Positions 11,900 to 20,960 of a stretch of DNA of 64,000 nt are shown here, one piece after another. The translations under genes and the position numbers were made by a program. The stretch covers positions 2,058,501 through 2,122,500 of the forward strand of contig NC_066599.1 of assembly GCF_905475345.1 (NCBI RefSeq). The letters run 5' to 3'. The first letter of the stretch is position 1. Each line of letters opens with the position of its first letter. The DNA comes from Vespula vulgaris (Eukaryota; Arthropoda; Insecta; Hymenoptera; Vespidae). The notes below the pieces were generated by a model. The model worked only from the letters and a program-made list of their open reading frames with translations. It made no database searches and had not been told where the DNA came from.

Positions 11900-11963
11900 G
11901 CGAGCGGGCCTGCTCGCGCTCTAAGGTGCACCTCTCGAAGAGGTGCGCGAGCCTCTTCGAGGC
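11900..11963. other. Cluster of four strong, partly exclusive inverted repeats
   Basis: Four dyads lie in 64 bp. GCGAGC/GCTCGC is at 11900-11905 and 11912-11917. GCACCTCT/AGAGGTGC is at 11928-11935 and 11939-11946. CGAAGAGG/CCTCTTCG is at 11936-11943 and 11952-11959. GCCTC/GAGGC is at 11951-11955 and 11959-11963. The third uses the right arm of the second and the left arm of the fourth, so those structures exclude one another. The cluster lies about 550 bp upstream of the receptor exon, in presumed intron. Confidence 0.65.
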
Positions 11964-12011
11964 GGTTTTATCGTCGGCCGACAGGCGTTTAACTTTACGA
12001 GCGGCCACGCC

Positions 12012-12180
12012 ACGTATATACTCCTCTCCGTCCGTTGGTCCGTCCGTCCATCCGTCCGTCCGTCTGTTCGTTCGTTCATTCGTTCGTTGGTTCGTTCGTT
12101 CGTTCGTTCGTTCGTTCGTTCGTTGGTTCATTCGTTCGTTCGTTCGTTCGTTCGTTCGTTCGTTCGTTCGTTCGTTCGTC
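12012..12180. repeat. Long (TCCG)n to (TTCG)n array
   Basis: About 170 bp of tetranucleotide units, beginning as TCCG variants and becoming a nearly pure TTCG array. All frames stay open through it, giving Ser/Phe/Val/Arg-rich and Asn/Glu/Arg/Thr-rich shadow frames. Confidence 0.95.
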
Positions 12181-12497
12181 CTTCCTCGTTTCCCTTCTTC
12201 TCTTCTCTAGGCGCGCAGGCATGCTAATTCTCGTGATGCGCGTAACATTAAACTCTGACGTTTAATCCGGTAGAGAAGCAAACGCGTGGCTTGTATTCGA
12301 AAGGAAGGATCTTGCTCGACCCTTTATATGGTTCGACCCGACGACCGAGAATATGCTTTCTTCCTCCTATGTATCTCACGTAGATAGTATATACACGCAC
12401 GCTCACGTTTTAATACATACACGCACACGCACACGTTCACATTCAGACACGACGAACAGAAACATAAAGAAGAAAAAAAAATAATTGTGTAAAATTC

Positions 12498-12516
12498 GTG
12501 ATATTTTTGATTTCAG
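12498..12516 (+). promoter_or_regulatory. 3' splice acceptor of the receptor exon
   Basis: A T-rich tract (ATATTTTTGATTTC) is followed by AG at 12515-12516. The next base begins the codon for the Ser of the Ser-Phe-Phe-Gly-Arg motif, which follows the Cys-Lys of the first zinc finger in this family. The junction is phase 0. This boundary, rather than an internal start codon, sets the 5' end of the coding part. Confidence 0.85.
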
Positions 12517-13848
12517 TCATTCTTTGGTCGAACGTACAACAACCTTGGTAGTATTTCGGAATGCAAGAACGGAGGTGTATGCGTGATCAATAAGAAGAAT
12601 CGTACGGCATGCAAGGCTTGCCGGTTGAAGAAATGTCTTATAGTCGGCATGTCTAAGTCCGGTTCGCGTTACGGCAGGCGCTCCAACTGGTTCAAGATCC
12701 ACTGCCTACTTCAGGAACAAACGAATGGAAATCAGAGCGTCGGTGTGTCACCGGGTGCCCCTTCTCCGTTTGGCCCTACCTTCCTTCCGGGATTCCTACC
12801 GCAGTCTCAAGGTCAACAGGCTACTGGTGCCATTTACGGTTCCAAGGATGCCAAGGACCCCGGCTCGCCCAGCCAAGATGATCTGGCGTTGCAGTCTCAT
12901 CTTCTGCACGTGGCGATGTTGAAGCAAGAAAGAGAGCGGAGCAACAAGTCGCCTCATCCGGACGACGTGGCGTTACAGAATCAGTTGCGTATGCTAGCTT
13001 GGCGTAGAGAACGCGATAGGATCAATGGTAATAGTCAACAGCCGCCATCTTCGACGCCACCGAGAGAGGCCACGCCGCCGTTTGTATGTAAACGACAACA
13101 ACAACAACAACAACAACAGCAACAACAGCAACAACAACAACAACAACAACAGCAGCAACAACAGCAACAGCAACAACAACAACAACTACCACAACCAATC
13201 TCGTCACCTATATATCCAATAAGTTTTGCCCATAAAGACGTAGTAGTGGCAAGTAGCCCACCGGAAGTCTTTAGACCGTTCTTACCGAGCTACAAAAGGA
13301 CGACCGACACGCCGAGCGACAGCGGTGCCTCATCCACCGAAGGCGGTGCCGACGGATTACACGATACCGAATCGAGAAGCAACTCAGCCTTGAGCTACTT
13401 CAAGTCCAATGCTGCCTCCCCTACTTTGTCAGATCGTGATTTCCCTGCGAGGAAGATCAATGCCACGGTCACACTTACCGCTGGGTACCATCCGCATGCC
13501 CTCGGTTTAATATATCCTCCGCCTGGTCTGATAACGCCAGCTACTTCGCAACACTCGCCACGTGGCGGCGATCTATTACTGGTTAGTCCAAGTCCAGGTG
13601 GACTCGCTATCGAACAAGACGAACCGATCGATTTAAGCGTTAGATCGAGACTCGGTAGTTCCCCGAGACCAAGTAGACAAGGTGTAGCTACTACCGCCGA
13701 AGACGAGGATAACGAGGACGAAGACGAAGAATCTAATGGGAAAGAGGAAGAAAGGGATAGTATCAAAGACGAAACTACGATGAAAGGGAAACCGTTAGAT
13801 CTAACTCTTACCGTGAAGAGGCCCGCGGAGTTACCAGTTTCACTTTGA
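12517..13848 (+). CDS. knrl: Knirps-family orphan nuclear receptor, terminal coding exon (5' part outside the window)
   Basis: This is the last coding exon, 443 codons, ending in TGA at 13846-13848. Residues are counted from 12517. Residues 1-5 are the end of the first-finger helix (SFFGR). The second C4 finger has Cys16, Cys22, Cys32 and Cys35 (spacing 5, 9, 2), followed by the Knirps-type extension to about residue 68 (GMSKSGSRYGRR, NWFKIHCLLQEQ). There is no ligand-binding domain, as expected for this NR0A family. Residues 121-143 and 149-170 form an internal repeat, 194-223 are 30 glutamines, and about 387-420 are acidic. PIDLS (370-374) and PLDLT (426-430) match the P-x-D-L-S/T motif that recruits the CtBP corepressor, so a short-range nuclear repressor is inferred. 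The finger sequence (RTACKACRLKKCL) looks to me at least as close to Eagle as to Knirps, so the paralogue and symbol are uncertain. The first finger and the start codon lie outside the window. Confidence 0.93.
   Translation, partial: SFFGRTYNNLGSISECKNGGVCVINKKNRTACKACRLKKCLIVGMSKSGSRYGRRSNWFKIHCLLQEQTNGNQSVGVSPGAPSPFGPTFLPGFLPQSQGQQATGAIYGSKDAKDPGSPSQDDLALQSHLLHVAMLKQERERSNKSPHPDDVALQNQLRMLAWRRERDRINGNSQQPPSSTPPREATPPFVCKRQQQQQQQQQQQQQQQQQQQQQQQQQQQQQQLPQPISSPIYPISFAHKDVVVASSPPEVFRPFLPSYKRTTDTPSDSGASSTEGGADGLHDTESRSNSALSYFKSNAASPTLSDRDFPARKINATVTLTAGYHPHALGLIYPPPGLITPATSQHSPRGGDLLLVSPSPGGLAIEQDEPIDLSVRSRLGSSPRPSRQGVATTAEDEDNEDEDEESNGKEEERDSIKDETTMKGKPLDLTLTVKRPAELPVSL
12877..13026 (+). other. 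Internal tandem repeat in the receptor (two helical units)
   Basis: Residues 121-143 (beginning DDLALQSHL) and 149-170 (beginning DDVALQNQL) align at Asp-Asp, Ala-Leu-Gln, a Leu three residues on, an Ala at the 13th position, and a final Glu-Arg-x-Arg-x-Asn, with one gap. The units start 28 residues apart. The pattern suggests two amphipathic helices with basic/acidic C-terminal ends. No named domain is recognised. Confidence 0.65.
13096..13185 (+). repeat. Polyglutamine-coding (CAA/CAG)n tract
   Basis: Thirty uninterrupted glutamine codons, mostly CAA with scattered CAG. The mixed codons argue against recent pure-repeat expansion. Other frames read as poly-Asn, poly-Thr, poly-Leu or poly-Val and should not be called genes. 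Confidence 0.97.
13624..13638 (+). other. CtBP-type motif PIDLS
   Basis: Codons for Pro-Ile-Asp-Leu-Ser, followed by Val-Arg. This fits the P-x-D-L-S-x-K/R consensus bound by the corepressor CtBP, which Knirps uses in Drosophila. Confidence 0.8.
13792..13806 (+). other. Second CtBP-type motif PLDLT
   Basis: Codons for Pro-Leu-Asp-Leu-Thr, 18 residues from the C terminus, followed by Leu-Thr-Val-Lys-Arg-Pro. This is a plausible variant of the P-x-D-L-S motif, 56 residues downstream of the first. Confidence 0.6.
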
Positions 13849-14090
13849 GCCCTCTTTTCTCTTCTCTTTTTTCGAGCCGGCGAGATAGGCTTTATTTCTA
13901 ATAGTAATATGTGTTCATTTCTTGTACATATAGATACCAAGCGTTATCAACGAAGCGAACAACACGAACGCTTCCTTTTTTTTTATTTATTCTGATTTAA
14001 ACAACGATTCGATCGATTCTATCGGATCTTTAATTGGAATCGATATAAAAGAAATACACATAGATCAATTGTTCGATCGAGAAGGGCCTT

Positions 14091-14093
14091 ATA

Positions 14094-14149
<56 letters not shown>
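14091..14149. repeat. (TA)n microsatellite in the presumed 3' UTR
   Basis: Nearly 60 bp of TA units with one TG interruption near 14100. Confidence 0.9.
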
Positions 14150-14155
<6 letters not shown>

Positions 14156-14269
14156 AACCGTAAATATGTATACATGTTCGTACGGTATATTACGATGATT
14201 GATCGTTCGGTAATTACGTTGTTTTCACGTGTAACGTACAGCTATTAAGCAATTCTGATTATTTTTGTC

Positions 14270-14275
14270 AATAAA
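14270..14275 (+). terminator. Candidate polyadenylation signal AATAAA
   Basis: The first canonical AATAAA after the receptor stop codon, about 420 bp downstream. In AT-rich DNA such hexamers also occur by chance. Confidence 0.5.
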
Positions 14276-14407
14276 TCATCATGCATATTTCGAATGGGAA
14301 CGAAACAACTCGATGCGTATCTAATTGCACGCTGGAAGAGTATTCGTCACGATATATAATATAATATAATATAATATAATATAACATATATATATATACA
14401 TATATAC

Positions 14408-14411
<4 letters not shown>

Positions 14412-14452
<41 letters not shown>
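14412..14452. repeat. (TA)n microsatellite
   Basis: A pure TA array of about 40 bp. Confidence 0.9.
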
Positions 14453-14456
<4 letters not shown>

Positions 14457-15134
14457 TCGAAATAATCTATCAGTTGTAAATAGTCAAGTGGGTGAATTGT
14501 CTGCGAAATCGATATCGCTTTCTCGCTTCTGCTTGGTGTATGAATCTCTTTGCTGGTGTGAGACAAAAATTTTTAACGTGATTCGTTTTCTTTTACTCTC
14601 TCTATTTTTCTCTCTTTTCATCTTCATCACTTCTTCTTCTTCTTCTTCTTTTTCTTTTTCATCATTTTTTGTTTGCCTAATTTTTATGTTTTCGACATAT
14701 TTGTTTTTTTCTGTTGTAAATATATCCACGAAGGCGATAGAGACGAGTAGTCAGTACCTAAGCGTCAAATGAAATACATATTTTTGTTTAATCAACATTT
14801 CTATTACCATTTTTATATATCCTTGCCTTGAAAAATCCTTTAAGGTTTAACATTCTAAATTAAAATTACAAACTTTGTTATCCCCTTAATATGTAAGAGA
14901 GAACAAAGGAGATCGAAATCGATGAAAGATGCTAGACGGACACAACAAGGAAAGATTCATCCTGAACGGATCGAGCAATAGTAAACGCGTTGCTCTCGAT
15001 TTACTTGCTTCTATGGATCACTGAATCACGAATCTCTGCGGGTAACCTTGCGAACGATGCGCTAACGCTTTTACTGCCTTTACGTCGAGACTCTTCTTCG
15101 TTTCTCTTGCGGATATATACGTGTATCATACACA

Positions 15135-15300
15135 CATACACACACACAAACACATATACAAAATATATATATATTTATTTATATATTTATGTGTACATCT
15201 ATATATACATACATGTATCCATAGATATAACTGTGTATATATATATATATATATGTATGCGTATTTATATATAGATATATAGATATATAGAAATATAAAG
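15135..15300. repeat. Mixed CA/TA/GATA simple-sequence block
   Basis: Alternating CA, TA and TAGA stretches over about 165 bp, giving Tyr/Ile-rich shadow frames on both strands. Confidence 0.8.
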
Positions 15301-16729
15301 ACGACGAAGCTTATGTACAAGAAACATACGTACGTATATAAAGTAGCACGCGGTGTCGACGTTGCGGCTACCATTAATCAATTGCCAGCAGGAAGCGCGA
15401 TCGTTGCAAAATCATCGAGTTACGGATACCTGCCCACGCTGGTCTGACCTTGCGGGTTCGCGTATCCGGATCCCGTGTGGATTTTCTTTTTCCTCGTACG
15501 TCGTGAGCCTTCTAGAAGAAAAAGAAGAAGAAATGGAAAAAGAATAAGTATATAAATATCAACAATTTTTTATTTCGCCCGACTTGAACCGACAATGAAC
15601 GATCGTGAGTTTCCAAAGAAAAAAACAAAAGGAAAACAAAAAAAAAAAAAAGAAAAAAAAAGAAGAAAAGAAAAAGAAAATATATCCAAGTACAAAAAAT
15701 AATCTATAAATATATACATATTATCTATCTATTATACGCGTACGTATACATTCGTAGAAAAATTCATTTGCAAAGTTTAATTAGGAGATCGATAGTAATG
15801 TGAGAGATAATGGAAAAATAGTTGGAGTCTCATCGAAGATTTTTTATCGTGTAGATAATCGATAGTTCCAGCCAATGGGATATTAAATGCTTGTTGGATC
15901 TTGATTTAACGAACGCGATGTAGTAATCATCGCCATCTTGTTGGCTATAATAGATACAGGGGTGAGGAGGAGGTAGTCGATATAAAAGATAATAAACTCG
16001 ACGATGTCGATCGCTCGAAGGAGAAGCGGTATCGACTACCCCTCGCTCTTCATTCACCTTCCTCTTCCATCTTGTCTTGTTCTTGAAAAATCCTTTAAAC
16101 TGAATTCTATAGATCGATCTTTTGCTATCGAGGAATGGTCGATTTGTCCCGCAAATCCAAGCCGCCGCATAGAATCAATGCTTGTACGTACATGGACCGA
16201 GTACGATCTGATACACGTAGGACGTTCCTACGTACTGGGTGTACAAGGATCTTCAGAATCCTTTGATAGAAAGAAATAAATAAAGAAAGAAAGAGAGAGA
16301 GGGAGAGATTAATCGACCGACCGAAGTAACTTCGACGAGAGTTTATCCATGTTTCAACGAATAATCGATCTTTTTCCTTTCCTTCTTGTACGTTGCATTC
16401 AAGCCTCAATGATGATTCTTCTTCTTCGTAGATCATTGGCCGATCTATACATGGACGAATAATAATAAGAGGAAATCTAATCGATCGATTGACGCATGAA
16501 AATCATTTTTTTCTTCGTTCTGTTAAATACGTATCAAAAAAAAAAAAAGAAAAGAAAGAAAGTAAAAGAAAAAGAAAAGAAAAAAATAGAATAGAACGAT
16601 ACCAATTTAAATGTCTTCTTATTTTTAGAGATTTTTTTAATATATAAAAAATGATATAATACACACATGATACACACACACAAAGAAGCTTAAAGAAAAA
16701 AAGGGAGAGTTGTAGTATGCAGTTCGATT

Positions 16730-16990
16730 TGGATATCGTACACCCTGTAGATGGTTGGACTGACTAAACGCGAATAACAAACGGTCGGGACCCGAGGCAG
16801 TGCGTCAGTCCACTACGACTGGTTACACCGGCCGGAGCAATAAGCAATCGCTTAAACTCGTCATGACTCTATGCATGAGTTGGGCAACGCAATGCCGCTA
16901 CGTAAGTACCTACAGGACGATTTTAACCCGTGCGCGACTTCTGCTCGAGAGTCTATATCGACTTATCGCCGAGTGAAATATCGTTAGGGA
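16730..16990. other. Complex non-repetitive block, candidate non-coding exon or regulatory element
   Basis: About 260 bp without simple repeats inside a repeat-rich flank. A canonical donor-like GTAAGT occurs at about 16901 after a short stretch with ATG codons. No protein family is recognised in any frame, and no acceptor/donor pair can be assigned with confidence. Confidence 0.25.
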
Positions 16991-17071
16991 GCTAAAGATT
17001 TCCGGTTGGTATTGACGTACAATCGATGTACATATAATTTAGCAAAGATCATGTCTCCCATCAAAAGTTTT

Positions 17072-17340
17072 ACCAAAAGATTTTAATCAAAAATATTTTC
17101 GTCTTCGGACAGAATTAATTAAATCAATCAGAAAAAATATATATATATATACATATACATTAATATCTCCTATCGAAATTCTTCAAAATTGATCAAAATT
17201 CTGAGGACAAAATTTTTATAAGAAATATTTCCAATCGGAAAATAGATACGTTTAGTGCGTAATACATTTTAATTAATGAAATACATCATTAATTAAAATT
17301 CTTACGAAAAATTTTAATAAACGATATCTTCGTGTTTGGA
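17072..17340. repeat. Diverged local duplication, offset about 231 bp
   Basis: Positions 17072-17109 and 17303-17340 both read AC-x-AAAA-x-ATTTTAAT, then AA, AT and TCG with TCTTCGGA or TGTTTGGA endings. Similar AAATTCTTC/AAATTTT words lie between. The copies are old and diverged. Confidence 0.5.
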
Positions 17341-17400
17341 AAAAGAGAGAGAGAGAGAGAAATGATTGAATTACCTAAAAAAAAAAAAAAAAATAGATAG

Positions 17401-17640
17401 AATAATATTCGATTGCATAAATCAAAAACAATTCGTAACTCGGAAGACATTTTAACGCTTTGAAAGAGAGATTTATCAGGTCCTTGATAATTAGATGGAA
17501 AATAAAATTTTTTATTTCGTGGATATTAAAATATCTTTGATCGCGAAGGAAGGATAATATCCTATTACATAGATCAAACACAATTCGTAACTCGGAAGAT
17601 GTCTTGACGCTTTGAAAGCGAGATCTCGTTCTTGAGAATA
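17401..17640. repeat. Tandem duplication, unit 152 bp, two copies
   Basis: Copy 1 (17401-17490) and copy 2 (17553-17640) share AATAT, ATAGATCAAA/ATAAATCAAA, ACAATTCGTAACTCGGAAGA, GACGCTTTGAAAG/AACGCTTTGAAAG and GAGAT words in order at a constant offset of 152 bp. Confidence 0.85.
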
Positions 17641-17805
17641 TCAGCCTCTCTGGTTTGCCGTGCGCGTGCACGTGGGCTAGCCATAAAAAGCTAGCATAAT
17701 GTATCGCGCGAGATGTCAACGGTTCTCTTGGGATCGACGATATACGTTCTCTCCGCGTGGACATGCGATCTTTTCTTGAAAAACTTTGCTCGTGACTACT
17801 TTTGA

Positions 17806-17810
<5 letters not shown>

Positions 17811-17844
<34 letters not shown>

Positions 17845-17869
17845 TATATGTATATACATATGTATGTAT

Positions 17870-17912
<43 letters not shown>
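17811..17912. repeat. (TA)n followed by (GA)n
   Basis: A TA array (about 17811-17842) and a GA array (about 17872-17912), separated by TATG/TATGTA repeats. Confidence 0.9.
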
Positions 17913-18690
17913 TACATAGATACAAATATATGTTTAACGTACGGCCTCCTATCCATCCGTCCTTCTTTCATTTCTATCCACCTCACGGACTTCTTCAAGA
18001 TTTAACTTCCTGCCTTAGCCAATCGAATGAATAACAGACGGACAAGCGTAATGAGCGTCAATTGATTAGGTACATCGAACGAGTATCGCGATAAGCGTTG
18101 AATAACGATCGAAATGTCGCGTTCGCGTGCTTATTATAATTCAGGAAAGAAGTTTTTTCTTCTTTTTCTTTTTTTATCTTTTTTATTATTAATTTATTTT
18201 TGATGTTCTTTTTTTATATCGAAGATGGATTAGATTCAGTTAGAAAGAAGATACTTTCGAAAAATCAAGGCTAATTCGTATATACTAGATGGTATTGTAG
18301 AAGAAAAAAAATGTTTTACGTTCGAGAAAAAAGTAGAAATGAAAATCTCCGAACGCCTTATCAATTATCGTACGAACGTACGAAATGTAATGATTTTTCC
18401 GATATATCGAAATATAGAATTCGTCGACTTTATCTGGAGTCCTTGCGATATGATAAATCGACAAGATTTATACAACGTGGAAAATATCGAAGATGGTTGA
18501 TTCGTTGGTTCGAGCCCTTTCCTTGATGACGGCAATATTCAAGTAGATTTTTGATATACGTAATAACGATAAGAAAAAAGAAAGATAATGCTTAAGTAAG
18601 CACAGCCAGAAATACAATGTAATGTATAATTAATGAGTATTTAAAAATGAACACTTTTAAGTTAGTGCATCTAGAAAGAGAGATAGTAAT

Positions 18691-18780
18691 AGGGAAGTAG
18701 AAGAAGAAAAAGAAGAAGAAAAAGCAAAAGAAGAAGAAGAAGAAGAAGAAGAAAATGAAGAAGAAGAAGAAGAAGAGAAG
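18691..18780. repeat. (GAA)n trinucleotide repeat
   Basis: About 85 bp of GAA/AAG units with occasional AAA and GCA variants. It produces poly-Phe and poly-Leu antisense shadow frames. Confidence 0.9.
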
Positions 18781-19229
18781 GGGTTCGAACGTACGCTTGG
18801 CGTGCACGAAGAGCGTTAGGGGTTAACGAGGGCCGGTCGTGCGATCGTCCGATCTTTCCCAAGAGCCAAGGCGGCCCAATTAGAAGGCACGTAAAAGCCG
18901 GGCGCATAATCAGCAATTTGTATTGTCGAAGGATAAGGGCACTCGATACCGAAGCAGTCTCTTTCTCTCTCTCTCTCTTTCTCTTATACGCAAACGTATA
19001 CAAACACACAGACACACATATATATATACACATACGATCTAAGCTTTAAACACGAGACCACTTTGCGGAATAACTTCATACGGCGTTCGAGATCCCGAAG
19101 TGAGTGGGTGCTGAAACGAGAAGGATCTCGAAGGGTGAAGTGGGGAGAGAGGGATGGCACCCGATTAAGCTACGCGATCGCCAATTATCGGCAATTTGAT
19201 CCGGTTATAACTCAATTTAAAGTAATTGG

Positions 19230-19236
19230 GCCGCGT

Positions 19237-19270
<34 letters not shown>
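19230..19270. repeat. (GA)n microsatellite
   Basis: About 32 bp of pure GA. Confidence 0.9.
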
Positions 19271-19272
<2 letters not shown>

Positions 19273-19411
19273 CGGCTCTTTTGCGAAACATATTCCTTAA
19301 TCCCGTTGTTCGATCGTCGATCGTTTTTAACGCCTTCCGATCATTCTAATCGTTCGATCTAATACATTAGAAAATTTATTAGATCATTCTTAATAATGAT
19401 TTATGATCTTC

Positions 19412-19497
19412 AAAAAAAGATGATGATGATCATAATAATAATAATAATAACAATAATAATAATAATAATAATAATCATCATCATCATCATTTTTTTA
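19412..19497. repeat. (AAT)n array flanked by inverted poly(A)-(GAT)n / (ATC)n-poly(T)
   Basis: A7 plus four GAT units on the left (19412-19430) are nearly the reverse complement of five ATC units plus T7 on the right (19474-19497), with about 45 bp of AAT repeats between them. The whole could fold as a long imperfect hairpin. Confidence 0.75.
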
Positions 19498-19882
19498 TTC
19501 GCATAAATAGCGATACATTAGAAAAAATAATTTCATATATATATATGTATATATACATATATATCCATAGAAACGAAATAAACGATCTAATTCGGTTTCT
19601 AAATCAAAGTGAGCGCGTCGATTTCTTTATCTTTTTCCAAGCGATCGCGGGATGTTTCGTAAGTACAAGAAGGCAGGCAGCACAAGCGTCGCGAGATCGG
19701 CCAAGCGTTGGGATCGTTATGTCTGCGCCGAGTTCGCACCCGTTGACAAATTTGACAAGACACGCAATCGATCGCTCTTAACCGGCGCTAATCGATACAG
19801 CGATCGGTTCATTAGGCGAGCCTGCCTCGTTTCTCCCTACGGCTGGCCGAGTAGTCTCTCTCTTTCTCTCTTTCTCTCTCTC

Positions 19883-19927
19883 TCGTTCGTTCGTTCGTTC
19901 GTTCGTTCGTTCGTTCGTTCATTCGTT
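19883..19927. repeat. (TTCG)n tetranucleotide repeat
   Basis: About ten TTCG units directly after a CT-rich tract. Confidence 0.9.
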
Positions 19928-20499
19928 TCTCGATCCCCTCAGAGGAACTCGCTACCTCACAGATATTGGCTTTTCGATCACGTCGGCTCTCACGGAAATC
20001 TCGCGAATGCAACGACGCGCCAAAGGTTCGGTTTAGCAGATCTCTACTCTCGCGATCTCACCAAGACCAATCTCTCTCTTTCTCTCTCTCTCTCTCTCTT
20101 TCTTTCTCTCTTTCTCTTTCTCGATCTTCTTTCGTTAGTAAACAAGGTCGCGAGGAAGTTTAGTGTCACGATTGCTAAAGATACTACTTTGCGGCATTGA
20201 ACGTAGATGAGGTAGAGATAGATGATCCCAATGGAGAACTCCAACCGAATAACCTACCTTGAATCCTTACAACATCGTGTTCACGATCGTGCTTCGATAA
20301 TTAACGTCATCCTATTAAAATAATGATCTCTTTCTCTCTCTCTCTCTCTTTTTCTCTTTCTTACTTTCAATGCCAGAAGATCGAACTAGATCGTGTCAAT
20401 TCTTCGAGAAAATCTCTTTGTTAAAATGTGGTAGATTAGAAAGAGAAGAAGTACATGTATATTGCAGCTTTCCTCGCTTGTCAACGCTGAGGAAAAAAA

Positions 20500-20960
20500 G
20501 AGGAAGAAGCAGAAGAAAAGGAGGAAGAAAAAAGAAAGAAAAGAAGAAGAAGAAGAAGAAGAGAAGAGTAAGGGAATGCCAGCGTGTGTATGCCAGCTGG
20601 TTCCGAGAGAGCGGTTTCTAGCCGTCGCTAGGCGCGAAGCAATTTCCCTGAAACCCCATTAACCCTTCGGAGATGAACGACGCGGGAGTAGAAGGAAGAA
20701 GAAAGAAGAAGAAGAAGAAGAAGAAGAAGAAGAAAGAAAGGAGGAGGATAAGGAGGGGCAAGCAGCATGCAGAGGATCGCACTTGTCGTTTGCAGTTGTG
20801 TGTTGTTGGCTCCAGCGAGTTCGCTCGCTTGCAATACCGCAACGCGATGTTGCATCGAGAAGAGGAAGAAGAAAAGAGGAGAACGAGGAGGAGGAGGAGG
20901 AGGAGGAGGAGCGAGAGATGAGAAGGAGGAGAAGGTGGTGAAGAAGAGGAGGGGAGGTTC
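20500..20960. repeat. Purine-rich block with GAA, AGA and GGA trinucleotide arrays
   Basis: The + strand is strongly purine-biased: GAA arrays near 20540-20570 and 20697-20740, and a GGA array near 20888-20912. About 120 bp of complex sequence (20765-20870) sits between. The long Glu/Lys/Arg frames here are repeat translations. Confidence 0.8.

Larger units (their letters stand above)
1..12516 (+). other. Non-coding DNA upstream of the receptor exon, probably a long intron
   Basis: No coding exon is recognised here. The exon at 12517 opens at a splice acceptor in the middle of a nuclear-receptor DNA-binding domain, so at least its 3' part must be intron. I looked on the + strand for the expected upstream exon (first zinc finger ending in a Cys-Lys codon pair before a GT donor) and found none, so the intron probably runs beyond the left edge, at least 12.5 kb. 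All open frames in this stretch are short and run through pyrimidine-rich or trinucleotide repeats. The stretch contains many microsatellites, one 225-bp tandem duplication and several inverted repeats, listed separately. Confidence 0.6.
13849..14300 (+). other. 3' untranslated region of the receptor gene
   Basis: Non-coding, AT-rich sequence after the TGA, containing a (TA)n array. The end is set only approximately, from the AATAAA at 14270-14275. Further 3' extension is possible. Confidence 0.55.
14301..17040. other. Gene-free flank, AT-rich with microsatellites
   Basis: No gene is recognised. It contains (TA)n at 14412-14452, mixed TA/CA/GTAT arrays at 15135-15300, A-rich purine runs at 15620-15690 and 16540-16590, and a notably complex, GC-balanced block at about 16730-16990 listed separately. 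Open frames here are short and compositionally biased. Confidence 0.6.

Noticed and set aside
11505..12265. Frames of up to 208 codons over the TTCG array
   Set aside because: A 4-bp repeat without stops keeps all frames open. The peptides are repeat translations.
12583..12585. A start of the receptor protein at 12583
   Set aside because: The codon is GTG, inside the second zinc finger. The frame is continuous upstream to the splice acceptor at 12516, so this is not an initiation site.
12994..13222. Poly-Leu, poly-Val and poly-Asn frames
   Set aside because: They are alternative-frame readings of the CAA/CAG polyglutamine tract.
13395..13940. A 181-codon minus-strand frame over the receptor exon
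   Set aside because: It is an antisense shadow of the coding exon, with no recognisable product.
18505..18530. GGTTCGAGCCC as a tRNA T-loop
   Set aside because: No 5-bp stem and no acceptor stem pairing can be found around it.
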